DNA of 64,000 bases from Pseudomonadota bacterium (GTDB taxonomy: Bacteria > Pseudomonadota > Alphaproteobacteria > Rhizobiales > Xanthobacteraceae), in NCBI GenBank assembly GCA_023386635.1, contig JAEWJH010000021.1, forward strand, positions 24,704 to 88,703. Direction: 5' to 3'. Below the pieces are notes generated by a model, which was given only the letters and a program-made list of their open reading frames with translations, was not told the origin of the DNA and ran no database searches. Shown here one piece after another: positions 1 through 7,551 of the stretch (positions are counted from its first letter, which is position 1; every line of letters starts with the position of its first letter). The translations under genes and the position numbers were made by a program.

Positions 1-694
1 CGGCGCGAGCTTCGACGCGCAGGCCGGCCGCATCACCGCACTGATCGGCCCGAACGGCGCCGGGAAAACCACGCTGTTCTCGATCATCTCCGGCTTCCAG
101 CCGCCGACGTCCGGTCGTGTCCTGTTCGAGGGCGAGAACATCGTCGGCGTGCCACCCCATCGCCTCGCGCAGCGCGGCATCGTCCGCACCTTCCAGATCG
201 TGCAGCCGTTCGCCGGGCTGACGGTGCGCGAGAATATCGCGGTCGGTGCGCATCTGTCGCGGCCGCGCCGCGCCGACGCGCTGGCCGCCGCCGAAGCGGT
301 CGCCGCGCGCGTCGGCCTTGCCGCCCAACTCGACAAGCCCGCCGCCGGGCTAACGGTCGCCGGCCGCAAGCGGCTCGAACTCGCCCGCGCGCTGGCGCTC
401 CAGCCGCGCCTGCTGCTGCTCGATGAAGTGCTCGCCGGCCTCAATCCGTCCGAAGTGCGCGACATGGTGCCGGTGATCCGCAGTTTGGTCGATCAGGGCA
501 TCACCGTCATCATGATCGAGCACATCATGCATGCGGTGATGAACCTCGCGCAGCACGTGCTGGTGCTGTCCGAAGGAAAGATCATCGCCGGCGGCACGCC
601 GAACGAGATCGCCGGCAACCCGCAGGTGGTGGAAGCCTATCTCGGCCGCGGCGCGGCACAGCGCATGCTCCAGGCGGGAGTGGCCCATGCCTGA
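1..694 (+). CDS. livG: LivG-type ABC transporter ATP-binding protein (5' end outside window)
   Basis: Cytoplasmic ATPase of a branched-chain amino acid (HAAT) family ABC importer; such importers also take up aromatic acids. The first complete codon is at base 2, and the reading frame is open from the window edge, so the true start is upstream. Visible motifs are Walker A (GPNGAGKTT, bases ~47-73), a degenerate signature motif (LTVAGRKRLELARAL) and Walker B (LLLLDEVLAGLNP), followed by the LivG-typical IEHIMHAVMN segment. The stop overlaps the start of livF by 8 bases, so the two are translationally coupled. The permeases livH and livM are not in the window and presumably lie upstream. A Liv-type binding protein at 9998-11212 may be the partner. 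The substrate is unknown. Confidence 0.93.
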   Translation, partial: GASFDAQAGRITALIGPNGAGKTTLFSIISGFQPPTSGRVLFEGENIVGVPPHRLAQRGIVRTFQIVQPFAGLTVRENIAVGAHLSRPRRADALAAAEAVAARVGLAAQLDKPAAGLTVAGRKRLELARALALQPRLLLLDEVLAGLNPSEVRDMVPVIRSLVDQGITVIMIEHIMHAVMNLAQHVLVLSEGKIIAGGTPNEIAGNPQVVEAYLGRGAAQRMLQAGVAHA

Positions 695-1424
695 GCCGAT
701 GTCTGAGCCGATGCCTGAACCAATCCTTGCCGTCGAACACCTGCGCTCCGGCTACGGCATCACTGAAGTATTGCGCGGCGTCGATCTCACCATCCATTGC
801 GGCGAGATCATCGCCGTGCTCGGCTCGAACGGCGCCGGCAAATCCACGCTCAACCGCACGCTCTCCGGCGTCAACCGCGCCTGGAGCGGCAGCATCCGAT
901 TCGCCGGCGCGGCGATCGAACGCGAAAATCCTGCCCAAATCGTCGCGCGCGGGCTGATCCACGTGCCCGAAGGCCGGCGCGTATTCCCAAATCTATCGGT
1001 GCGGGAAAACCTCGACCTCGGCGCCTATCGCCGAGGCGCCAGCCGCAGCCGCGAGACCCTAGCCCGCGTGTTCTCGATCTTCCCGCGGCTGGCCGAGCGG
1101 CAGAGCCAGCGCGCCGGCACGCTCTCTGGCGGCGAGCAGCAGATGCTTGCGATCGGCCGCGGGCTGATGGCCGACCCACAACTGTTGATCCTCGACGAGC
1201 CGTCGCTCGGCCTGTCGCCTCTGCTGGTGGAAGAGCTGTTCGCCCTGATCCAGACAATCAACGCCGAGGGCATCGCCATCCTGCTGGTCGAACAGAACGT
1301 GGTACAGAGTCTCGACGTCGCGCAGCGCGCCTATGTGCTCGACAACGGGCAGTTCGTACTGCAAGGCGACGTCGCCACGCTGCGCGATAATCCCGATCTC
1401 AAGCGAACCTATCTCGGAATGTAA
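687..1424 (+). CDS. livF: LivF-type ABC transporter ATP-binding protein
   Basis: Second ATPase of the HAAT importer, 245 residues, the usual LivF length. Walker A (GSNGAGKST) is near residue 50, the signature LSGGEQQMLAIGRGL near 147, Walker B (LLILDEPSLGLSP) near 167, and the H-loop position is occupied by Q in LLVEQNV, typical of LivF. The ATG lies inside livG. The next gene starts 1 base after the stop, so this is part of one polycistronic unit with the lyase and hydantoinase-type genes. The N-terminus carries a short repeated MPEP/MSEP stretch, and any of the first three ATGs could be the real start. Confidence 0.94.
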   Translation: MPEPMSEPMPEPILAVEHLRSGYGITEVLRGVDLTIHCGEIIAVLGSNGAGKSTLNRTLSGVNRAWSGSIRFAGAAIERENPAQIVARGLIHVPEGRRVFPNLSVRENLDLGAYRRGASRSRETLARVFSIFPRLAERQSQRAGTLSGGEQQMLAIGRGLMADPQLLILDEPSLGLSPLLVEELFALIQTINAEGIAILLVEQNVVQSLDVAQRAYVLDNGQFVLQGDVATLRDNPDLKRTYLGM

Positions 1425-1425
1425 A

Positions 1426-2304
1426 ATGACCGACACGACGCTCCGCGGAAAGCTCGCGCGCAAGCCCATCACCGTCGCGCCCGGCGTCTATGACGCCTTC
1501 ACCGCGCATGTCGCGGAAGCCGCCGGCTTTGGCTGCGTGTATCTCAGCGGCGCCGGCATCGCCTATACCCGGCTCGGCCGGCCGGATATCGGGCTCGTCG
1601 GGATGAGCGAGGTGGCGGAGACCCTCACTTTGATCCGCGACCGCGTCAAAAGCCATATCGTTGTCGATGCCGACACCGGCTATGGCAACGCGCTCAATGT
1701 CATGCGCACGGTGCGCCTGTTCGAACGCGCCGGCGCGAACGCGATCCAGCTCGAGGATCAGGATTTTCCAAAGCGCTGCGGCCATCTCGACGGCAAGGCG
1801 CTTATCTCCGCCGACGAAATGTGCGGCAAGATTCGCGCCGCGGTCGATGCGCGGCAGTCGCGCGAGACGCTGATCATCGGCCGCACCGACGCCGTCGCGG
1901 TGGAAGGCGTCGATCGCGCGCTGGAGCGGGCCGAACGTTATCGCGAGTCCGGCGCCGACGTGCTGTTCGTCGAGGCGCCAAAGCAGCGCGACGACCTCGC
2001 CCGCATCGCGAAAGCGCTAGGCCACAAGACACCCCTGCTTGCCAATATGGTGGAAGGCGGCAAGACGCCGCCGCTCGCCGCCCCCGAACTGGAAGCCATC
2101 GGCTTCTCGCTGGTGATCTTCCCCGGCGGAATCGTTCGGGCCCTCGGTAAAATGGCGAGCGACTATTACGGCTCGCTGGCAAAGAACGGCACGACCGAGC
2201 CGTTCCGCGACCGCATGCTCGATTTCGACGGGCTCAATGCCTTGCTCGGCACGCCTGAGATGGTGGCGCTTGGCCAGAGCTACGACCCGACTCAGAAACG
2301 GTGA
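1426..2304 (+). CDS. isocitrate lyase/PEP mutase superfamily lyase
   Basis: A 292-residue TIM-barrel enzyme of the isocitrate lyase/phosphoenolpyruvate mutase superfamily. The metal-site motif VDADTGYGN is at residues ~80-88. The mobile active-site loop reads KRCGH with Cys118, as in 2-methylisocitrate, isocitrate and 2,3-dimethylmalate lyases. PEP mutases and the oxaloacetate decarboxylase branch lack this Cys, so a C-C lyase acting on a 2-hydroxy/2-methyl dicarboxylate is the best reading. A longer frame is open upstream, but this ATG immediately follows the livF stop and gives the conserved N-terminus. The stop overlaps the GTG of hyuB. The exact substrate is not inferable. Confidence 0.88.
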   Translation: MTDTTLRGKLARKPITVAPGVYDAFTAHVAEAAGFGCVYLSGAGIAYTRLGRPDIGLVGMSEVAETLTLIRDRVKSHIVVDADTGYGNALNVMRTVRLFERAGANAIQLEDQDFPKRCGHLDGKALISADEMCGKIRAAVDARQSRETLIIGRTDAVAVEGVDRALERAERYRESGADVLFVEAPKQRDDLARIAKALGHKTPLLANMVEGGKTPPLAAPELEAIGFSLVIFPGGIVRALGKMASDYYGSLAKNGTTEPFRDRMLDFDGLNALLGTPEMVALGQSYDPTQKR

Positions 2305-4067
2305 AGCAGCCCGTGACCACGCTCGATCCCGTCACTCTTGATCCCGTAACCCTTGCGGTGCTCAACGGCCGTCTCGTCCAGATCGCCGACGAGATGGACG
2401 CGACGCTGTTCCGCTCCGCGTTCAACCCGATCATCGCCGAGGCGCACGATGCCTGCCACGGTCTCTATCACGCCGAAACCGGCGCAACGCTGGTGCAGGG
2501 CACGTCCGGGCTGCCGATCTTCGTCGGCGCCATGGCGTTTGCCGTGAAGGCCGTGATCGACAAGGTCGCGCGCGACGGCGGGCTCCATGCGGGCGACACG
2601 TTCCTGTTCAACGATCCCTATGAAGGCGGCACGCACCTCAACGACTTCCGGCTGATCCGTCCGCTGATGCGTCAGGGCCGTGTATTTGCCTGGCTCGCTT
2701 CGGTCGGCCACTGGCTCGATGTGGGCGGCAATGTGCCGGGCAATTTCAACGCCAAGGCGACCGAGAGCTTCCAGGAAGGTTTCCGCATTCCGCCGGTGAA
2801 GCTGGTGCGCGCTGGCGTGCTGCAGCAGGACGTGGTCGATATCCTCGCCGCCAATACGCGCGTGCCGCAGTCCAATTGGGGCGATCTCAATGGCCAGCTC
2901 AACGCGCTGGATCTCGGCGAGCAGCGGCTGAACGCGCTGCTGGACGAATACGGCGACGACACCGTGCTCTCCGCCTTCGCGGCTTTGAGCGCGCGGGCCG
3001 AGACGCTGATGCGCGCCAATATCGCCGCGCTGCCGGACGGCCATTACCGTTACGACGATTTCCTCGACAATGACGGCGTCACCGATACGCCGCTACCGAT
3101 CGCGCTCGATCTCACCATCGCCGGCGACCGGATGACGCTCGACTTCTCACGCTCCGCTCCGCCGTGCGACGGGCCCCTCAACATTTCCCGCGCTACCACC
3201 ATCGCCTGCTGCTATGTGGCGCTGAAGCATCTGTTCACCGAGGTCCCGGCCAATGCCGGCTGCCTCGCACCCATCGACTTCGTCGTGCCGGACACGACCC
3301 TGCTCGGCGTGTCGGCGCCGAAGCCGGTCGGCGGTTATACCGAAACCATCCTGCGCGTCATCGACGTGATCTTCGGCGCGTTCGCGCAAGCGGCACCAGA
3401 GCGCGCCAACGGCAGTCCGTTCGCGACCATCAATGCGCTGTCGCTCGCCGGCTGGCGTGACCATGGACGGCGCTGGGTGATGTTCTGCTTCTTCGGAGGC
3501 GGCCTCGGCGGCAATCCGGAAGGCGACGGTCTCAATCACGGCAACAACCCGATTTCGACCGCGACGATCCCGCCGGTGGAAATCCTCGAGTCGCTCTATC
3601 CGGTGATGTTCACGCAATGGGCGTTGCGGCCGGATTCCGCCGGCCCCGGCCGGCATCGCGGCGGCCTCGGCGCGATCTATGAAGTGGAGGCGCTGGCCGA
3701 CAGCGGCGCGGAGGTCTTCATCCTCGGCGAGCGCGGCAAGTATCCGCCGTTTGGCGTCAATGGCGGCGGACCGGCGGCACTGAACCGCTTCATCTACGAA
3801 ACCGACGACGGCGAGAAAACGCCGCTGCTGATTTCCAAGGCCACCGACATCCGTCTCAAGCGGGGCCAGAAAGTCCGGCTGGAAACACCGGGCGGCGGTG
3901 GATTCGGCGATCCGGCGACGCGCAATCCACAGTGTGTCGCCCGCGACGTGCGGCTCGGCTATGTCTCGGCGGCGGCGGCGGCGCGCGACTATAAAGTGTC
4001 GGTCAGGAATGACGGAACGGTGGACGATACCGCGACAGCCGCGCTCCGGTCGGAACGCAGCGTATGA
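2301..4067 (+). CDS. HyuB-family hydantoinase B/oxoprolinase subunit
   Basis: A 588-residue protein of the hydantoinase B/5-oxoprolinase/acetophenone carboxylase family, the subunit that pairs with HyuA in ATP-dependent opening of cyclic amides or ATP-dependent carboxylation. Family hallmarks: NDPYEGGTHLNDF near residue 96, the central VGHWLDVGG region, and a C-terminal GGGGFGDP. It starts with GTG overlapping the upstream stop (GTGA) and ends by overlapping the hyuA start (ATGA), so B precedes A. The family cannot be split into hydantoinase, oxoprolinase or carboxylase from sequence alone. No third carboxylase subunit gene is seen nearby, which mildly favours an amidohydrolase role. Confidence 0.92.
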   Translation: MKQPVTTLDPVTLDPVTLAVLNGRLVQIADEMDATLFRSAFNPIIAEAHDACHGLYHAETGATLVQGTSGLPIFVGAMAFAVKAVIDKVARDGGLHAGDTFLFNDPYEGGTHLNDFRLIRPLMRQGRVFAWLASVGHWLDVGGNVPGNFNAKATESFQEGFRIPPVKLVRAGVLQQDVVDILAANTRVPQSNWGDLNGQLNALDLGEQRLNALLDEYGDDTVLSAFAALSARAETLMRANIAALPDGHYRYDDFLDNDGVTDTPLPIALDLTIAGDRMTLDFSRSAPPCDGPLNISRATTIACCYVALKHLFTEVPANAGCLAPIDFVVPDTTLLGVSAPKPVGGYTETILRVIDVIFGAFAQAAPERANGSPFATINALSLAGWRDHGRRWVMFCFFGGGLGGNPEGDGLNHGNNPISTATIPPVEILESLYPVMFTQWALRPDSAGPGRHRGGLGAIYEVEALADSGAEVFILGERGKYPPFGVNGGGPAALNRFIYETDDGEKTPLLISKATDIRLKRGQKVRLETPGGGGFGDPATRNPQCVARDVRLGYVSAAAAARDYKVSVRNDGTVDDTATAALRSERSV

Positions 4068-6124
4068 ACAAGCCCATGAGCAGACCCGCCTCCATCGTCG
4101 GCGTCGATGTCGGCGGAACCTTCACCGACCTCTTCATGTTCGAGGCGGCAACGCGCAACTTCCGCACCGCCAAGGTGCCGTCGCAGCGCGGCGATGAATC
4201 GCGCGGCTTTCTCAACGGGCTGAACGCGCTCGGCGGCATCGCCACCATCGGCTCGATCGTGCACGGCACGACCGTCGGCACCAATACGCTGTTGGAACGG
4301 CGCGGGCCGAAGGTCGGCATCATCACCACCAAGGGCTTCCGCGATGCCCTGGAAATGCGCCGGCGTGACCGACGCCAGACCTGGGGCCTGTGGGGTGATT
4401 TTGTGCCGGTCGCGGAGCGCGACATGCGGCTCGAGGTCAACGAGCGCACGCTGGCCGACGGCAGCATCCGCACCGCTGTCGATCCGGCGGAAGTAAAGGC
4501 TGCGGCGCAGCAGTTGCTGGCAAAGGGCGCGCAAAGCGTCGCAGTCGTGTTCATCAATGCCTATGCCAATGCAGAGAACGAGAAACGCGCCCTCGACGCC
4601 GTGCGCGGCGTCTGGCCCAATGACTTCGTCACCGCCTCGCATGCGGTGCTGTCGGAGATCCGCGAATTCGAGCGCACCTCGACGGCGGCGCTGAATGCCT
4701 ATCTGCAACCGGTCGTCGCCTCCTATCTCGGCAAGCTGGAAGGCACGCTCGTCGCTCAGAATTTCCCCGGCCAGTTGCAGATCGTGCAATCTAATGGCGG
4801 CATCATGTCGACCGACACCGCGCGACGGCTGCCGATCCGCACCGCGCTGTCCGGCCCCGCCGCCGGCGTGGTCGCCGGCATGGCGATCGCCCGATCCGCC
4901 GGTTTCGACAATGTCATTACCTGCGATCTCGGCGGCACATCGTTCGACGTGTCGGTGATCGTCAGCGGCGCGGCGTCGGTCGCGGCGCAGACCACCATCG
5001 ATTTCGGCATGGTGATCCGCACGCCGATGATCGAGATCACTACCATCGGCGCCGGCGGCGGCTCAATCGCGTCGGTCGACCGCAGCGGTCTGCTGCAGGT
5101 CGGACCGGAAAGCGCCGGCTCTGTGCCCGGCCCGGTCTGCTACGGCCAGGGCAACACCCGTCCGACCTTGACTGACGCACAGGTCGTGCTCGGCCGCATC
5201 GATGCAACGCGGCCGATCGGCGGAGAACTGAAATCGCTCGACGTCGATGCGGCGCGTGCGGGGATCATGGCGCATGTCGGAACGCCGCTCGGCCTCGATG
5301 CCGAGGCGGCCGCCGCCGCGATCCTGCAGGTGGCGGAAGCGCGTATGGCCGGCGCGATCCGCCTCGTCTCCGTCGAGCGCGGCCACGATCCGGCGAAGTT
5401 CGTCGCCATGCCGTTCGGCGGCGGCGGCGCGCTGCATGTCTGCGCGCTGATCCGGCAGGTCGGCCTGAAATGCGCGCTGGTGCCGCGTTTCCCCGGCAAC
5501 ACCTCGGCGATCGGCTGCGTGCTCGCGGACGTCCGCCACGACAGCGTGCAGACGTTGAACCTGATGCTTGATGCACTCGACACGGCGGCGCTGACAGCGC
5601 GGATGCGTGAGGCTGGGATCGAAGCCACCAAGGTTGTCGAGACATCCGGCATTCCGGTCGAGCGAATCGATGTGGTCCACGAATTTGACGTCCACTATCT
5701 CGGGCAAACCCACACGGTACGCGCACCGGTCGCGCTGCCCGCCTCGGGTGACGTGACCCGCGAGGCGATCCAGGCCGCGTTCGAGATATCCTATCGCGCG
5801 TCGTTCAGTCGATTGCTCGCCGGCCTGCCGATCCGGATCGCGGCCATGCGCGTCGCCGCCATCGGCCGCCGGCCGTCGTTCGACTTCTCGATCTTCGCGC
5901 CGCCGGCAGCCGCTTCGCCCGACGCCGCATGCCGGCCGTCGCGCGCCGTCTGGTTCGACGGCGGCGTGCGTGACACGAAAATCTGGTCGCGCCTCGATCT
6001 GCCGGCCGGCACCATCATCGAAGGGCCGGCGATCCTTGAACAACCGGACGCCACCACGGTGATCGAGCCGGGCTTTACCGGGCGGCTGGATGATCTCGGC
6101 AATCTGATCGTGGAGCGCCAATGA
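4064..6124 (+). CDS. HyuA-family hydantoinase A/oxoprolinase subunit
   Basis: A 686-residue ATP-binding partner of HyuB. The N-terminus has the actin-fold phosphate-binding motif VDVGGTFTDLF (residues ~11-21), then VHGTTVGTNTLLERRG, and a second phosphate loop DLGGTSFDVS near residue 289. The C-terminal half contains GHDPAKFVAMPFGGGG. Length is normal for the family (about 650-720). It overlaps both neighbours by 4 bases. The reaction is probably ATP-dependent cleavage or activation of a cyclic amide, or a carboxylation, with HyuB supplying the second active site. Co-transcription with a Liv importer suggests that the substrate is taken up by that importer. Confidence 0.92.
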   Translation: MNKPMSRPASIVGVDVGGTFTDLFMFEAATRNFRTAKVPSQRGDESRGFLNGLNALGGIATIGSIVHGTTVGTNTLLERRGPKVGIITTKGFRDALEMRRRDRRQTWGLWGDFVPVAERDMRLEVNERTLADGSIRTAVDPAEVKAAAQQLLAKGAQSVAVVFINAYANAENEKRALDAVRGVWPNDFVTASHAVLSEIREFERTSTAALNAYLQPVVASYLGKLEGTLVAQNFPGQLQIVQSNGGIMSTDTARRLPIRTALSGPAAGVVAGMAIARSAGFDNVITCDLGGTSFDVSVIVSGAASVAAQTTIDFGMVIRTPMIEITTIGAGGGSIASVDRSGLLQVGPESAGSVPGPVCYGQGNTRPTLTDAQVVLGRIDATRPIGGELKSLDVDAARAGIMAHVGTPLGLDAEAAAAAILQVAEARMAGAIRLVSVERGHDPAKFVAMPFGGGGALHVCALIRQVGLKCALVPRFPGNTSAIGCVLADVRHDSVQTLNLMLDALDTAALTARMREAGIEATKVVETSGIPVERIDVVHEFDVHYLGQTHTVRAPVALPASGDVTREAIQAAFEISYRASFSRLLAGLPIRIAAMRVAAIGRRPSFDFSIFAPPAAASPDAACRPSRAVWFDGGVRDTKIWSRLDLPAGTIIEGPAILEQPDATTVIEPGFTGRLDDLGNLIVERQ

Positions 6125-6720
6125 TCGACAAGTCCCGCACCGCGCTGATCCTCGGCGATTTGCAAAACGATTTTCTGCATCCGAACGGCGCCTATGGTCG
6201 CGCCGGGCAGAGCGCACCCGCCATTGCGGCGCTTCCCGCCCGCCTCGCACCGCTCGTCGCGGCCGCGCGTGGTAACGGCGTCCTGGTCGTCGCCACGCTG
6301 TTCACGCTGGTTTCCGGGCGCGGCGGCGAGCCGATCATCTCTCCGCACCTCAAGGCCCTGCGGCCATTCCTGGCGGAAGGCGACTTCATGCCCGGCTCAT
6401 GGGGGCAGCAGGTAATCGATGAACTGACCCCGATCGATACCGCTGTTGAGAAGATCGCTTATTCCGCCTTCCACGCCTCGCGGCTGGAATGGGTTTTGCG
6501 CAAATGCGGCATCGAGCATCTCTATTTCACCGGCATCGTCACCAATGGCGGCGTTGCGTCATCGGTGCGGGACGCACATGTGCGCGAATTCCATTGCACA
6601 GTGATCGAGGACGGCTGCGCCGCCTTCACCGATGAACTGCACCGCGCGGCGATCGACGGGTTGCGGCCGGTGGCGAAGATCGTCACCATTGCCGATGCGA
6701 TGGCGGTGTTCTCGCGATAG
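6121..6720 (+). CDS. isochorismatase-fold hydrolase lacking the catalytic cysteine
   Basis: A 199-residue protein of the cysteine hydrolase/isochorismatase superfamily. The acid residue Asp13 (LGDLQNDF) and Lys111 (VEKIAYSAF) are present, but the nucleophile position of N-carbamoylsarcosine amidases, nicotinamidases and maleamate amidases is Gly144 (VTNGGVASS instead of xxxCV). True isochorismatases also have Gly there, so the protein may hydrolyse a vinyl ether rather than an amide, or may use another mechanism. It is the last gene of the Liv-lyase-HyuBA operon (ATGA overlap with hyuA). The context (hydantoin or oxoproline type opening) would have suggested an N-carbamoyl amidohydrolase, which the missing Cys argues against. 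Confidence 0.85.
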   Translation: MIDKSRTALILGDLQNDFLHPNGAYGRAGQSAPAIAALPARLAPLVAAARGNGVLVVATLFTLVSGRGGEPIISPHLKALRPFLAEGDFMPGSWGQQVIDELTPIDTAVEKIAYSAFHASRLEWVLRKCGIEHLYFTGIVTNGGVASSVRDAHVREFHCTVIEDGCAAFTDELHRAAIDGLRPVAKIVTIADAMAVFSR

Positions 6721-6790
6721 CATCCAGCACCCGCCGCGCCAGCGTCGGCTAAAGAATTTTTCCAGGGTTGAGCAGGCTGCGCGAGCACGA

Positions 6791-6943
6791 TCCGCGCTCC
6801 CCGCAATCCGCGATGCCGTCGGGGAGGATTTCTGCTTGATGCTCGATGGCGGGATTCGGCGCGGCAGCGACATTGCCAAAGCCATCGCCGGCGGCGCCGA
6901 TGGCGTAGTGCTCGGCCGCGCCTATGCCTGCGCGCTTGCCTGG
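6791..6943 (+). pseudogene. C-terminal remnant of an FMN-dependent alpha-hydroxy-acid dehydrogenase
   Basis: One frame reads ALPAIRDAVGED, then LMLDGGIRRGSDIAKAI, then GADGVVLGRAYACAL. These are the conserved FMN-phosphate-binding segments near the C-terminus of lactate/glycolate/mandelate dehydrogenases (DGGIRRGTD and GRPYLW types). Nothing of the other ~300 residues is present, there is no start, and its 3' end is overlapped by the opposite-strand MaoC gene. I read it as the remains of a gene lost from the end of the upstream operon. Confidence 0.7.
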
Positions 6944-7392
6944 CCGAGCGGCGGGCCCAACACGAGATTGTCGCACGTCGCGGTGACCGCAGGCCGCCCG
7001 TCGACGCGCAACTCGCCTTCGAACCGTACGATGGTGCCGCCGAGCGATAACTTCGGCTCGATCGACACAACGCGCCATAAAATCTCACCGGTCGCGCCGG
7101 CCGGCACCGCGCGGAGCAGCTTCACCGCATAGCCAAGCCCGACCACATTGGCCCGCGCACAGACGAACTGCGCCAGCCGCCCCAGCATCACGGACGTGGT
7201 CTGTGTCGCGCTGGCAATCAGGCCACCGAAGCGCGAGCGGCGCGCTGCCGTCTCGTCGTGGTGCAAGGGATTTGTGTCGCCCGCCAGAGTCGCGAACTGG
7301 CGGATTCCGGCCGCGTCGAAGTGAGCGGTGCCTCGTACCTCCTCCCCCATCACGAACGGAACCGGCTGCGTTGGGGCACCAGCTGCCATCAT
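6922..7392 (-). CDS. MaoC-like (R)-hydratase
   Basis: A 156-residue hot-dog fold protein with the hydratase-2 motif FATLAGDTNPLHHD (Asp and His catalytic dyad), so probably an enoyl-CoA hydratase on a CoA ester. The frame opens GTG-ATG-ATG; the first ATG lies 8 bases from an AAGGG ribosome site and is chosen. It is divergent from the benzoate-CoA-ligase-like gene, with the shared spacer holding one copy of the 20-bp palindrome. Its 3' end runs over the dehydrogenase remnant. Confidence 0.88.
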   Translation of the reverse strand: MMAAGAPTQPVPFVMGEEVRGTAHFDAAGIRQFATLAGDTNPLHHDETAARRSRFGGLIASATQTTSVMLGRLAQFVCARANVVGLGYAVKLLRAVPAGATGEILWRVVSIEPKLSLGGTIVRFEGELRVDGRPAVTATCDNLVLGPPLGQASAQA

Positions 7393-7465
7393 CACTCTAT
7401 CCCTTTAAAATTCGGGTTTTGCGCTTTCCGCCCGCCGCGACCCGTCAAGACAAACCGGATTTCGG

Positions 7466-7495
7466 TTTACAACAATATGATTTTTACGGTATCGT
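7466..7495 (+). promoter_or_regulatory. possible promoter of the CoA ligase, overlapped by the palindromic operator
   Basis: TTTACA (7466-7471) and TATCGT (7490-7495) are separated by 18 bases. The -10 element lies inside the palindrome at 7481-7500, an arrangement that would allow direct repression. Assignment is by eye and weak. Confidence 0.4.
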
Positions 7496-7500
7496 AAAAA
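7481..7500. promoter_or_regulatory. palindromic operator, copy 1 of 3 (candidate TetR site)
   Basis: TTTTTACGGTATCGTAAAAA is an inverted repeat with one mismatched pair. It shares the arms TTTTTACG and CGTAAAAA with the sites at 13240-13259 and 18717-18736. It sits between the divergent MaoC and CoA-ligase genes and so could control both. Palindromic 18-20 bp sites are typical of TetR-family dimers, and the nearest such regulator is encoded at 9175-9870. Confidence 0.75.
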
Positions 7501-7551
7501 TAATCAAGAGGCGATGCCGGCCCGAACCGGCAACGACGGGAGGATGCTTCG

